64,000 nt of DNA from VYFG01 sp965248685 (GCA_965248685.1 CBDFKC010000004.1:248001-312000), one strand, 5' to 3'. Positions 26,702 to 36,500 are shown, counted from the first letter of the stretch. A program made the numbers and translations. The notes: a model not told the origin generated them from the letters alone.

Positions 26702-27622
26702 TTAAACCGGACCACTAATTGTTGGCTGTTGGCGGGGTTGATCAATTAATTCCAAAATAGCTTTTAGCGCCACTGCAAGGATAATCAGGCTGCCGCCGAC
26801 AATGGTCCAGCGCCCGGGAACTTCGTTGACCACGATCCAGACCCAAATTGGAGCAAGGGCAAATTCAAGCAGCATAAACAGCGTAGTTTCTGCGGCCGCG
26901 AGATGGCGCGAGGCGTAAATAAACATCCAGTTTGCCAAACCGGAAAGTACTGCTCCCCATAGAAAGCAGATCATGATATCGTGTTGTGAGATAACAAGAT
27001 CCGCACCAGTGGCAAACAGAGAAACCAGAATAATCACCAGAGAAGAAACCAACAATGTAGGGAGCATTTCCTGCTGTCTTTTTTTGCGGATGATAACCGC
27101 ATACACCGCAAAGGTGGTCGCGGTCATTAGCGCCATAAAATTTCCATAGGCCGCACCCAGACGAAATCCTTCAAAAACCATCACGACAAGTCCGCAGGCT
27201 GCTACCAGCATGGTCCACAGGGTTGCCCACCGCAGCTTTTCTCCCAGCATAATCCGGGCAAACAATGCGGTAAAAAATGGAATCGCCCCTAATACAAACA
27301 TCGCATTGGCGATGGTGGTATTGCTCATGGCCTGAATATGGGTGATTCCAGCGGAAGCTAATAAAATGCCGCCAACAATTCCAATTCGGCCAATATTGCG
27401 AACGATGCTGATGATATCCCGACGATACCTGATTACCAGCAAGGTGGATGCCGCACCAAGCAGACCAACCGAACGGTAAAAATTTATCTGCCACGGATCT
27501 GCCGCTTCGAGACTACGCATAGCGACCCCACCAAAACTTATCGTGATGGAGCTTGCCACCATCAACACCATGGCAAATCCTCTTCGCGTATCAGTAGCCA
27601 GTAAGGCGCCAGTGCTTGTCAT
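26702..27622 (-). CDS. EamA/DMT-family transporter
   Basis: About 306 residues with ten hydrophobic segments in two five-helix repeats, each with an EamA-type end (PFFTALFARIMLGEKLRWATLW; LLEFALAPIWVWIVVNEVPG). This is the standard drug/metabolite transporter layout. ATG 27622 is preferred over TTG 27634. It shares a direction with the dehydrogenase (32-bp gap), so co-transcription is possible. Confidence 0.82.
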   Translation of the reverse strand: MTSTGALLATDTRRGFAMVLMVASSITISFGGVAMRSLEAADPWQINFYRSVGLLGAASTLLVIRYRRDIISIVRNIGRIGIVGGILLASAGITHIQAMSNTTIANAMFVLGAIPFFTALFARIMLGEKLRWATLWTMLVAACGLVVMVFEGFRLGAAYGNFMALMTATTFAVYAVIIRKKRQQEMLPTLLVSSLVIILVSLFATGADLVISQHDIMICFLWGAVLSGLANWMFIYASRHLAAAETTLFMLLEFALAPIWVWIVVNEVPGRWTIVGGSLIILAVALKAILELIDQPRQQPTISGPV

Positions 27623-27751
27623 CGGGTCGACCAATAATTTTCTCGCAACAGTATCAGGGAAATTGTTTTACGGGTAGTCAATTATTCGATTGATCGTAAT
27701 CAGGTCCATGGATATTATTCCCGGATTATTCAACCCCCAACGGTAACTAAA

Positions 27752-28708
27752 ATGATCATAGGTTTTATAGGGCTCGGTAATGTGGGCGGTAAACTTGCGG
27801 GGAGCCTGGTGCGCAACGGCTATTCAGTCCTGGTCAAGGACGTTAATCCGGATCAGGTTCAAGCACTACTCGCCCTCGGTGCCAGCGAATGTCAATCCGG
27901 AAAAATTCTGGCGAGTCAGGCAGATATCGTGATCACTTGTCTACCATCGCCAGCAGTGTCAGCCGAGGTGATGGAGCAGCCAGATGGCGTATTGGAGGGA
28001 TTATCCGATGGAAAGATTTGGCTTGAAATGAGTTCAACTGATGCCGATGAAGTCCGCCGTTTAGGGGAATTGGTTGTGGCCAAAGGCGCAATTCCGGTTG
28101 ATTGTCCGGTCTCAGGTGGGTGCCATCGAGCCGCCACCGGAAATATTGCCATTTTTGTCGGTGGCGAAAGGGCCGCGTTTGAAAAAATACTGCCGCTGCT
28201 GTCGACTGTGGGGAGAAACATATTGCATACCGGTGAGCTGGGTACTGCATCGATCCTGAAAGTCGCAACCAATTACCTGGCTGGCGTACAGCTAATTTCT
28301 ACCGGTGAGGCATTTATGGTGGCCAAAAAAGCGGGAATTGATCTTGCGGTTGCTTATGAGGCAATCCGAATTTCGTCAGGAAACTCATTCGTCCACGAGA
28401 CCGAAGGGCAGCTGATACTTAATGGTAGTTACAATATTAATTTTACAATGGATCACGAAGTCAAAGATTTAACCTTATTCGATGATCTAGGCAAAAAACA
28501 CGATGTACCACTTGAACTATCTCCTCTGTGCGTTGCAATCATGCGGGATGGACTGAAACGGTATGGGCCCCGGGTTTGGTCGTCGATGGTGGTAAAACGC
28601 CTTGAAGATGATTGCGGTGTTGACCTGAGGGCAGACGGATTTCCGGAATATCTTACCGACAGCGAGCCTGAGGCACCCGGGGCAGAGATAAAAGTGAGAA
28701 GTGTATAA
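27752..28708 (+). CDS. 3-hydroxyisobutyrate dehydrogenase-family NAD(P) oxidoreductase
   Basis: The 318-residue protein begins with a Rossmann motif GFIGLGNVGGKLA. It continues with the family signature DCPVSGGCHRAATGN and a catalytic lysine at K170 in LKVATNYLAG. This family oxidises beta-hydroxyacids such as 3-hydroxyisobutyrate, tartronate semialdehyde or related compounds. No valine or glyoxylate pathway gene is adjacent, so the exact substrate is open. Confidence 0.87.
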   Translation: MIIGFIGLGNVGGKLAGSLVRNGYSVLVKDVNPDQVQALLALGASECQSGKILASQADIVITCLPSPAVSAEVMEQPDGVLEGLSDGKIWLEMSSTDADEVRRLGELVVAKGAIPVDCPVSGGCHRAATGNIAIFVGGERAAFEKILPLLSTVGRNILHTGELGTASILKVATNYLAGVQLISTGEAFMVAKKAGIDLAVAYEAIRISSGNSFVHETEGQLILNGSYNINFTMDHEVKDLTLFDDLGKKHDVPLELSPLCVAIMRDGLKRYGPRVWSSMVVKRLEDDCGVDLRADGFPEYLTDSEPEAPGAEIKVRSV

Positions 28709-29172
28709 TCAGCTTATTCTCACATCTTGTGGTGAGACCACGAGGGAACCACCATATATTGTAGTAATCCAAAGATTTTTCATTGAGGCTCGGGAGTATT
28801 CGAGATTCCTTCCCCAGTGATTCCCAGTATAAAGACGTAAGGTGGACTTACCCGGTAATCCCAGAAACTATTGTTATAGGGACAATCGCAGGATATCAAA
28901 TAGTAAGATTTGATCAGTATGGTATAGTTTAGGTTGTCATTCCCCAGGTGAAGCCCTAATTGAGATGACTTTGGAGTAGCCAAAATCTCCAATTAGACAC
29001 AGATCAAAATAAAGATTGCGTAAGAAATCTTAGTTGCCGGACCAGAGTTTTGACAAAATTTAGTTGATCTAAATCAACAGAAAGATGCCGAAGATAATTT
29101 TGTATTGAATGTCGTGAAATGAAAATTGTCGAAAGCATTCCAAAAAAACATACTTCCATTGGAGTTTCTTAG
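28709..29172. other. Regulatory gap before the second peptide ABC operon
   Basis: 464 bp with no convincing ORF. The left part has a weak hairpin (TCTCAC/GTGAGA, 28718-28737) that could end the preceding gene. The right part carries the FNR/Anr-type box and presumably the promoter of the ABC operon. Confidence 0.5.
29064..29077 (+). promoter_or_regulatory. Perfect FNR/Anr-type operator
   Basis: TTGAT-CTAA-ATCAA is an exact match to the FNR/Anr/Dnr consensus TTGAT-N4-ATCAA, and it is embedded in a longer GTTGAT...ATCAAC palindrome. It lies 95 bp upstream of the binding-protein ATG. A TTGACA at 29050 just before it, and a GATAAT at 29093, are possible promoter elements. Depending on which promoter is used the site could activate or repress. 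Confidence 0.6.
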
Positions 29173-30804
29173 ATGAAAAAAATTATTCAAACTAAATCAA
29201 CGCCGGGTGAGCTCGCGTATTCTGATCTCACTCCTTACGATAAGGCGTTAGTTGAAAAAGCGGTAAAAAGCGGCCATTCGCGTCGTGATGTATTAAAGTT
29301 AATGATGGTTACAGGTGTTTCCCTGGCGGTCGCACAAAACCTTCTGAGTTCTGGTGGTACTGCCATGGCGCAGACCCCGAAGAAAGGTGGCTCGGTCCGG
29401 TTTGCTTCGAACTTGCACGGTCCGGACGATCAGCTGGATCCACCGCTGTTTACCTCCACTGTAGACTATACCCGTGGCCGCGCCACCTATAACAGCCTGG
29501 TTCAACACTCCAACGAATTGGTTCCTCAGCCAGAGTTGGCTGAAGAATTTCTGCCGAATGCGGATGCCACTGAGTGGACATTTAAAATTCGCAAGGGGGT
29601 GAATTTCCATGACGGTGCAGCATTGACCGCTGACGACGTTGTTTACAGCATGAGTCGCCACCTTGGAGAAGATTCCACATCGGTAATCAAATCAGTTCTT
29701 GGCTCTATAAAGGAGTGGAAAAAGACTGGTGAGCATGAATGTAAGGCGATCATGAATACGCCGAACGCTGACCTGCCCACGCTACTCGGATTGTTTCAAA
29801 CCAAGATCGTCAAGAATGGGTCCACCGGCGACGGCAATGGTACCGGTCCTTTCAAGATGGATGCGTTTGAGCCCGGGGTGAAATCTGTGCATAGCCGCAA
29901 CGAAGATTACTGGCGCGAAGGTGCCAATCTTGATGGTTGCGAAATCACCGCGATTACCGACCCTGTTGCCCGGGTAAACGCCTTGATTGCGGGTGACGTG
30001 CAGCTGGCTTCTACCATGGAGCCGAAAGCTTTCCGTCAAATTGATTCAGCTGACAACGTGACGCTATTGTCAACTCCCGCTGCACTTCAAGTCGGCATTT
30101 GCTGTCTGAAGAATGCCTCACCAGGAGAAAATGATGACTTCGTTAAAGGCCTCCAGTACATCATGGACCGCGAGCGTATCGTTAAGAAAATTCTGAAAGG
30201 CAAAGGCTCTGTCGGTAACGACACCCCAATCATGTCTGCCCATGGTCCAGATTTCTGTTCCGAGCTGCCGCAACGTTCATTCGATCCGGATAAAGCTAAG
30301 TTTCACTTTGAGAAGTCTGGCATCAGCTCAGCTGAACTATTCGTTGCACCGGTTGCACCTGGTATCGAAGACGTTAGCTTGCTGGCCCAGGTCAACTGCG
30401 CCAAGATCGGTTTTGATCTCAAAATCAAGAAAGTACCTACCGATGGATACTGGGGTGCAGTATGGATGGCGGAGCCGCTCAACGTGGTTACCTGGAATAT
30501 GCGTCCAACGGCTAACTCGCAAATGGCGATTCAATTCGGCCCCGGCGCTGCCTGGAACGATACATACTGGAATAACGAGCGCATGGGTGAACTGTTGAGT
30601 TCATCTTTATCGGAACTTGATCCGGTTAAGCGTCATGCAATGTATTGCGAAATGCAGACTCTTATCCATGAGCAAAGTGGCATGATTATTCCTGCGTTCT
30701 CCAACATTAACGACGGTATCGCCAACAACGTTATGGGGATGCCAACTGTACCGCTGGGTCAGTTGGGCGCCTGTGAATGGCCTGAGTTTATGTGGCTGGC
30801 CTAG
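29173..30804 (+). CDS. Tat-exported family-5 solute-binding protein of a peptide-type ABC transporter
   Basis: The 543-residue protein has a long N-terminal tail followed by SRRDVLKLMM, a twin-arginine motif with the usual S-R-R-x-hydrophobic pattern, and a hydrophobic core ending near AMA|Q (about residue 66). So it is exported folded through the Tat system. The mature part is a family-5 binding protein (EWTFKIRKGVNFHDGA, then LTADDVVYSM). Tat export is unusual but known for some peptide and metal-chelate binding proteins and may indicate a cofactor or fast folding. First gene of the operon; hairpin with T run after its stop. Confidence 0.87.
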   Translation: MKKIIQTKSTPGELAYSDLTPYDKALVEKAVKSGHSRRDVLKLMMVTGVSLAVAQNLLSSGGTAMAQTPKKGGSVRFASNLHGPDDQLDPPLFTSTVDYTRGRATYNSLVQHSNELVPQPELAEEFLPNADATEWTFKIRKGVNFHDGAALTADDVVYSMSRHLGEDSTSVIKSVLGSIKEWKKTGEHECKAIMNTPNADLPTLLGLFQTKIVKNGSTGDGNGTGPFKMDAFEPGVKSVHSRNEDYWREGANLDGCEITAITDPVARVNALIAGDVQLASTMEPKAFRQIDSADNVTLLSTPAALQVGICCLKNASPGENDDFVKGLQYIMDRERIVKKILKGKGSVGNDTPIMSAHGPDFCSELPQRSFDPDKAKFHFEKSGISSAELFVAPVAPGIEDVSLLAQVNCAKIGFDLKIKKVPTDGYWGAVWMAEPLNVVTWNMRPTANSQMAIQFGPGAAWNDTYWNNERMGELLSSSLSELDPVKRHAMYCEMQTLIHEQSGMIIPAFSNINDGIANNVMGMPTVPLGQLGACEWPEFMWLA

Positions 30805-30850
30805 GATAATCGCTGTGCGGGCTCTAAGCCTGAACATTGATTGACACAAA

Positions 30851-30880
30851 GGCCTGTATTTTCGGATACAGGCCCTTTTT
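30851..30880 (+). terminator. Strong hairpin terminator/attenuator inside the ABC operon
   Basis: GGCCTGTAT, six-base loop, ATACAGGCC, then CTTTTTG and more T. It lies 46 bp after the binding-protein stop and 63 bp before the permease start, so it probably limits transcription into the permease genes. Confidence 0.8.
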
Positions 30881-30942
30881 GTTTTTATCGATTCTATAAC
30901 CAATAAAATAACTACAACAGGAAACACCAGAGGACTCAAATT

Positions 30943-31893
30943 ATGATGACGCAAATGGTCATTCAAAGACTCGGGATCGGTGTCGCGACGCTGATTGTCG
31001 TTTCGATTATCGTGTTTATTGGCACCAGTATTCTGCCCGGAGACGTAGCGCAGATTATTCTGGGTCAAAGCGCAACAGAGGAAACTCTGGCGGCATTGCG
31101 TGCTCAGCTCGGTATGGATCAGCCCGGCTATATTCGCTACTTCTCCTGGCTTGGAAATATGTTTACCGGAGATCTTGGTATTTCCAAAGCGGGCGGTGCA
31201 ACTATTGCGAGTTTGATAGGTGGCCGTTTGGGTAACACCATGATGATGGCGGGTTTGGTATCTCTCATAGCAATACCACTGTCAATCGTACTGGGACTAT
31301 GGGCCGCGATGCATCCTGGTACCTCGTTGGACCGGATTATTACGTTTTGTACATTGAGTACAATTTCTGTCCCTGAATTTTTTATTGCCACGGTGCTGGT
31401 TTTGATCCTCGCGGTCGAGCTCCACTGGCTTCCTTCTACTGCTTACCTGACTGGAGAAGAAGGTTTCTTCCAATTACTCCGCGCCCTGGCGATGCCGCTT
31501 TTGACCCTGGTGATCGTAGTGTCGGCGCAAATGATCAGAATGACCAGGGCTGGTATCCTGAATGTCATGAGTTCTCCCTATATTGAAATGGCTATTTTAA
31601 AAGGTGTTCCCAGGCAGAGAATTATTCTGCGCCATGCCTTTTTCAATGCAATCGGGCCAATCGTTAACGTTATCGCGCTGAATTTGGCCTACCTGGTGAG
31701 CGGTGTGGTTATTGTTGAAACAATATTTGCCTACCCCGGCCTTGCCAAACTCATGATCGACGGTGTTCAGACCAGGGATTTACCCCTGGTACAAGCCTGC
31801 GCGATGATATTTTGCGGAACTTATGTCGTATTGATTTTAGTCGCTGATATCGCATCGATTCTTTCTAACCCGCGCCTTAGGCAGCCAAAATAA
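30943..31893 (+). CDS. Peptide ABC transporter permease (DppB-like)
   Basis: A 316-residue inner-membrane permease. Family features are the N-terminal helix, IRYFSWLGNMFTGDLGIS before the second helix and the EAA loop AILKGVPRQRIILRHAFFNA. AGAGGA precedes the ATG by eight bases. Pairs with the next gene. Confidence 0.88.
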   Translation: MMTQMVIQRLGIGVATLIVVSIIVFIGTSILPGDVAQIILGQSATEETLAALRAQLGMDQPGYIRYFSWLGNMFTGDLGISKAGGATIASLIGGRLGNTMMMAGLVSLIAIPLSIVLGLWAAMHPGTSLDRIITFCTLSTISVPEFFIATVLVLILAVELHWLPSTAYLTGEEGFFQLLRALAMPLLTLVIVVSAQMIRMTRAGILNVMSSPYIEMAILKGVPRQRIILRHAFFNAIGPIVNVIALNLAYLVSGVVIVETIFAYPGLAKLMIDGVQTRDLPLVQACAMIFCGTYVVLILVADIASILSNPRLRQPK

Positions 31894-31905
31894 CAGGGTA
31901 TTCAC

Positions 31906-32826
31906 ATGAATGACGAAATTAAAACAAAAGAAGAAGAAGTTATTGCGAAACTCGATGCGTTTGCCGAGTTACCGGACGCACCGCCAAAACGAAGACTGAA
32001 GTTATCCTGGGTTGGCAAGATTGCCGTGGCCATCGTGGTGTTCTGGATGGTGATCGTGGTAATTGGCCCCTCTATTGCGCCATTTCACGAAATGGACATG
32101 GACGGCGACGACAGTTTTCTGGATGCCCATAGTAATGAATATGGGACGTTCTATCTTGGCACCGATTACCTGGGCCGGGATACATTTTCCAGAATCATAT
32201 TCGGCGCCAGAAATACCATTGGCATATCGATTCTCGCAACCCTGTTGGCCTATTGTATCGGCATCACTCTTGGTATCGCCGCAGCGGTCCGCGGTGGGTG
32301 GACTGATATGATCATCAGTCGAATTAATGATTCGATATTGGCGCTGCCCTCTATTATGTTGGGACTGATTGCAATCGCTGCGCTTGGGTCTTCCATACCC
32401 ATTCTTATATCCATAGCGGCAATAATATATGCAACCAGTGTGTTTCGAATCGCCAGAGCACTGGGCCAGGATATTATGGTGCAAGATTTTGTTGAAGCCG
32501 CCCAGGCTCGGGGAGAGGGGCTGTGGTGGATTATCAAATCTGAAGTGTTGCCCAATGCGGCGATGCCACTGGCAACAGACTTCGGGCTACGACTGGTGTT
32601 TGTGGTTTTATTTATTTCAAGTTTGAGCTTTCTCGGATTGGGCATACAACCGCCAGCGTCGGACTGGGGCAGTATGGTGCGAGAAAATTTGCAGGGACTA
32701 ACCTATGGCTCCTATGCGGCGATCTGGCCGGCAGTATCAATTGCAACTTTCACCATCGCGATCAACCTGATTGTTGATGATATCTCCGCCAAGTCTGGTG
32801 GCAGTTTAGCTAAGAAAATGGTGTAG
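31906..32826 (+). CDS. Peptide ABC transporter permease (DppC-like)
   Basis: A 306-residue permease with a hydrophilic N-terminal tail, a first helix at about residues 43-65, and the periplasmic LGTDYLGRDTFSRI motif of DppC proteins. The EAA loop is EAAQARGEGLWWIIKSEVLPNA. Twelve bases separate it from the DppB-like gene and four from the ATPase. Confidence 0.88.
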   Translation: MNDEIKTKEEEVIAKLDAFAELPDAPPKRRLKLSWVGKIAVAIVVFWMVIVVIGPSIAPFHEMDMDGDDSFLDAHSNEYGTFYLGTDYLGRDTFSRIIFGARNTIGISILATLLAYCIGITLGIAAAVRGGWTDMIISRINDSILALPSIMLGLIAIAALGSSIPILISIAAIIYATSVFRIARALGQDIMVQDFVEAAQARGEGLWWIIKSEVLPNAAMPLATDFGLRLVFVVLFISSLSFLGLGIQPPASDWGSMVRENLQGLTYGSYAAIWPAVSIATFTIAINLIVDDISAKSGGSLAKKMV

Positions 32827-32830
32827 AACG

Positions 32831-34723
32831 ATGGCAAAAGAAAAATTATTTGAAGTAAAAGACCTAAGAATCAGCGCCCACAATGACGAAGGGGTAGAGA
32901 TCCCAATCGTTAAAGGCGTTAGTTTTGACGTTAACAAAGGTGAGGTTGTCGCCTTAATTGGTGAGTCGGGTTCTGGTAAGACAACGATTTCTTTAGCATC
33001 TTTGGCTTATACCAAGCCTGGACTTGAATTTGCCGGTGGCCAGGCTTTATTAAATGGTGAAGATGTATTGACCATGGAACCGTTACGTCAACGTGAAATA
33101 CGCGGTGCCAATGTGGCGTATCTGGCACAAAGCGCGGCGGCAACCTTTAACCCAGCTATAACTATTGGGGAACAGGTCACCGAATCTGCTGTACTACACG
33201 GCGTTTTGAGCCAGGAAGAGGCTACCACCAGAGCAGAAGCCTTGTACCATGCGCTGGAATTGCCGGACCCCCACAGAATTGGGCATCGCTATCCTCACCA
33301 GGTTTCCGGGGGACAGTTGCAGCGTCTAATGGCAGCGATGGCACTCTGCGGTAAGCCGGATTTAATGGTATTGGACGAGCCTACCACCGCGCTGGATGTG
33401 ACTACCCAAATTGAAGTCTTGAAAGCGTTTAAAAAGGTTATCAAAGAGGAAAATGCAGCGGCGATTTACGTTACCCACGATTTAGCCGTGGTAGCCCAAG
33501 TAGCTGACTATATCGTGGTTTTGTACAGCGGCGAGGTCATGGAGCAGGGCACCGTAGATCAAATCATCAATAATCCAACCCACGCCTACACCAAGCGCTT
33601 GATGGATGCGGTCAGACCGACACCTACAGCGGGAATGGGAACCCAGGTTGGGGATGAACATGAGCGGGATGTTCCCGCTATCGAGGTTCAGAACGTGACC
33701 GCTGGCTATGGGGGCATCGTTGATGGAGAGCCTGTTGCAACAATATTGCGTAATGTTTCGGTTAAAGTGGAAAATGGACACGTAGTTGGTGTTATCGGTG
33801 AATCCGGGTGCGGAAAATCAACCATGGCCAGGGTCATGGCCGGCTTATTACCCCAGGCTAAGGGTCATATCAAGCTTGAGGGAAAAGACCTCAAAGGAAG
33901 CCTGCATGACCGCGATCTGGAAGAGTTGCAAAAGGTGCAGTTCGTGTTTCAGATGGCGGATACCGCGCTCAATCCGAAGCAGGTTATTAGTGATATTATC
34001 GGCCGGCCGTTGGAGTTTTATCACGGCTTGAAGGGAAAAGAGAAGCACGCCAAAGTTGCGGAAATCCTTGAGATGGTGGAGCTGCCGGCAGAGTTTGCCA
34101 GCCGCTATCCCATGGAGCTTTCTGGCGGACAAAAGCAGCGTATTAATATGGCTCGATCCCTCGCAGCCAATCCAGAAGTAATGCTATGTGACGAAGTTAC
34201 CTCTGCATTGGACAGTATTGTTGGCGCTAATGTTATTAAACTACTTACTGCGTTACGCGATAAAACAGGGGTTTCGTTTGTCTTTATCAGTCACGATCTC
34301 TCCACCGTGGGTTCTTTCGCCGATGAAATTGTGGTGCTCTACGCTGGCCGTGTTGTGGAACAGGGGCCGACAGATGAAGTGTTGTCGCCGCCATACCACC
34401 CCTATACAAGATTGCTGATTAGTTCAGTTCCGGAGCTTAGAATTGGCTGGCTGGAAGATACCATGCAAAAGCGCGAAATGGCGGTTGGCATCGCGCGGGG
34501 CGTTGAAATCACCAAGGTTGGCTGTCCATTTTTCAATCGGTGTCCAATGGCAATTGAAGGCACCTGCGAAGTCAAAGATGTGCCGACAATAGAACTTGAC
34601 GATGGACATCAAATAGCCTGCCATCTTACTCTCGAGCAGTTAAACGAATCCGAGACTGACACCCAGAAAATTCTGCATGGATTTGAGAAGGCTGGAGATG
34701 ACAAACCGGCGGCACCACATTAG
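32831..34723 (+). CDS. Fused double ATPase of a peptide-type ABC transporter (GsiA-like)
   Basis: A 630-residue protein with two complete ABC ATPase domains joined in one chain. The first has GESGSGKTT, signature VSGGQLQR and LDEPTTALDV; the second has GESGCGKST, signature LSGGQKQR and CDEVTSALDS. The C-terminal CPFFNRCPMAIEGTC...CHL is the usual oligopeptide-type end. The second Walker B has DEV instead of DEP, seen in some family members. A fusion of DppD and DppF halves is found in the glutathione importer GsiA and its relatives. Part of the operon starting at 29173. Confidence 0.88.
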   Translation: MAKEKLFEVKDLRISAHNDEGVEIPIVKGVSFDVNKGEVVALIGESGSGKTTISLASLAYTKPGLEFAGGQALLNGEDVLTMEPLRQREIRGANVAYLAQSAAATFNPAITIGEQVTESAVLHGVLSQEEATTRAEALYHALELPDPHRIGHRYPHQVSGGQLQRLMAAMALCGKPDLMVLDEPTTALDVTTQIEVLKAFKKVIKEENAAAIYVTHDLAVVAQVADYIVVLYSGEVMEQGTVDQIINNPTHAYTKRLMDAVRPTPTAGMGTQVGDEHERDVPAIEVQNVTAGYGGIVDGEPVATILRNVSVKVENGHVVGVIGESGCGKSTMARVMAGLLPQAKGHIKLEGKDLKGSLHDRDLEELQKVQFVFQMADTALNPKQVISDIIGRPLEFYHGLKGKEKHAKVAEILEMVELPAEFASRYPMELSGGQKQRINMARSLAANPEVMLCDEVTSALDSIVGANVIKLLTALRDKTGVSFVFISHDLSTVGSFADEIVVLYAGRVVEQGPTDEVLSPPYHPYTRLLISSVPELRIGWLEDTMQKREMAVGIARGVEITKVGCPFFNRCPMAIEGTCEVKDVPTIELDDGHQIACHLTLEQLNESETDTQKILHGFEKAGDDKPAAPH

Positions 34724-34761
34724 AAATATATTTTTTCCACTTAACCTAAACGAGAATATCC

Positions 34762-35148
34762 ATGGGAAAGTTTGCAGCACTGACAGAAATGGGCGTTCAG
34801 AACCCTGAACAAATCGCTCGATTTACCTTATACATGGTGAATAACAAAGATATTCTGCGCATTATCTATGACCGTAAAGCTGGGTCGATTCTACCGGTGA
34901 GCAAAAAATACAGCTTTCCGAGGATTAAGAAATCAACCATCGTCGATAGTGGTACCAGAGCTACCCAGGTTATTTATGAAAGCTCTCCAGCATTTCGCAA
35001 CGCGCTTTCGGAGCTGGAGGAAATCACTAAGTCCCGAAAACTATCAGGTGATATTGGTAAGCTGGTTGCCGAGGAGGTTCGCTTGTTGCAGGAAGAAGTA
35101 GCCGCCAGAACCGACTATATCAATTCGCTGTTGGAAAAAATTAAATAG
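34762..35148 (+). CDS. DUF3461 family protein
   Basis: A 128-residue protein matching DUF3461. The motifs are LTEMGVQNPEQIARFTLYM, then ILRI.YDRK.GS.LPVS.KY.FPR, and VDSGTRATQVIYESSP. A helical C-terminus (VRLLQEEVAARTDYINSLLEKI) suggests dimerisation. The function is not known. It follows the ABC operon with a 38-bp gap, so it is probably in the same transcription unit; a link to transport is possible but not shown. Confidence 0.75.
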   Translation: MGKFAALTEMGVQNPEQIARFTLYMVNNKDILRIIYDRKAGSILPVSKKYSFPRIKKSTIVDSGTRATQVIYESSPAFRNALSELEEITKSRKLSGDIGKLVAEEVRLLQEEVAARTDYINSLLEKIK

Positions 35149-35157
35149 TGAGTTATC

Positions 35158-35177
35158 TGCGCTACTTTAGTAGCGCA
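35158..35177. terminator. Convergent hairpin terminator
   Basis: TGCGCTACT, two-base loop, AGTAGCGCA between convergent genes (DUF3461 on plus, MFS on minus). No long T run on either side, so termination is likely but not certain. Confidence 0.5.
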
Positions 35178-35180
35178 AGA

Positions 35181-36500
35181 TCATTTGGTATGGTTTCTAT
35201 CACCCGGTGACCCTGGGGAACTATCCTTATCGGTAGTAGTGGGATTCTTGGGGGATTGTTGGGGAGTGCTTTCAATGACCCAGCTTGAAGGGTGAATCGT
35301 AGTCGGTGTGGTCCCGCCCTGCTGATCCAATGGCATCGCCGGGCGCCGGGTCATTCGATACAGGGCGAATAGTCCAGTGATCAGATGCGCGCCGCCCATG
35401 GCCCAGAAGAAACCATCGTTCCCGTATATATCCATAATACTGGCAACCAGGATGGGTCCAACAATAGCGCCCAATCCTCCCGCCAGTACCAGGGTGCCAC
35501 TGGCCGCAATCATCTGATTAGGCTGCAAGTGATCATTGGTATACGCGATACATACCGAATACAACGGAAACGCGAGTCCACCGAATAACCCTACCGAGAG
35601 CAGTAAAACAGTGTTGGTTCCGGTAGAAAGACTAACGCATAAAAATCCGGCGGCAGACGTGAGAAAGGTGACAATGGTTAAAATCAATCGTCTGTCAAAG
35701 CGATCGGACAAGGCGCCGATGGGCCATTGCAATATCACGGTTCCGACTACTGCCGCCGCCATGAAATAAGATATGTTTTCGAGATCAAGTCCGAGTCGCT
35801 GGCCATAGACCGGCCCCAGGGCGAAAAAGGTCGCAGTTACCAGGCCGATGACAAACATGCCAACGATCCCCAGGGGGGATATTTTGAACAGTTCCGGCAA
35901 ACTGATGTTGACCGATTCGTCGAAGCTGGGCGCCGATCCGGCGGATAACAGCAGCGGAATCACTGCGATGGAAACCAGTACTGAAGTCAGGATAAACAAG
36001 GTATATCCGCCAGGATCGGCCAGATTCAGAAACAGTTGACCCAGACCAACACCGGCATAGGCGACCACCATATACAAAGACAATAGTTGTCCCCTCGTTT
36101 CATTGGTGGCGCGATCATTAAGCCAGCTCTCGGCAACCACATACAGTCCGGCGAAACAAAATCCACTGATCAATCTAAGTCCCATCCATACGGGTACCTG
36201 GACGAATATGGCGTGAATCAATATCGCTGCAGATGCCATGGCCGCGAGGGCTGCGAAAACCCGAATATGGCCGACCTGAACCATTATTCTGGGTGTCATA
36301 ATGGAACCTATCAAAAATCCCAGATAGAACGACGACATGATCAAACCGGTTATCGTCGTGCTATATCCTTCCTGATCGGCCCGAACCGCAAGTAACGTAC
36401 CTTGGAGTCCGTCACCCAACATCAGGATGCCGAAACCGAGCAGCAATGCCCAGGATGATTTCAGTGACGTTCCAAGAGAAGGAGTGCTGATGTTCGGCAT
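35181..36500 (-). CDS. MFS transporter, YcaD-like
   Basis: A 439-residue polytopic protein with MFS layout and the motifs LGDGLQGTLLAVRADQEG, MQVGHIRVFA-like loop 2-3 (MVQVGHIRVFAALA), and VAESWLNDRATNETRGQ between helices 4 and 5. The last motif is typical of the YcaD subgroup of putative transporters. The C-terminal tail is hydrophilic and Ser/Thr-rich. Substrate unknown. Confidence 0.78.
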   Translation of the reverse strand: MPNISTPSLGTSLKSSWALLLGFGILMLGDGLQGTLLAVRADQEGYSTTITGLIMSSFYLGFLIGSIMTPRIMVQVGHIRVFAALAAMASAAILIHAIFVQVPVWMGLRLISGFCFAGLYVVAESWLNDRATNETRGQLLSLYMVVAYAGVGLGQLFLNLADPGGYTLFILTSVLVSIAVIPLLLSAGSAPSFDESVNISLPELFKISPLGIVGMFVIGLVTATFFALGPVYGQRLGLDLENISYFMAAAVVGTVILQWPIGALSDRFDRRLILTIVTFLTSAAGFLCVSLSTGTNTVLLLSVGLFGGLAFPLYSVCIAYTNDHLQPNQMIAASGTLVLAGGLGAIVGPILVASIMDIYGNDGFFWAMGGAHLITGLFALYRMTRRPAMPLDQQGGTTPTTIHPSSWVIESTPQQSPKNPTTTDKDSSPGSPGDRNHTK

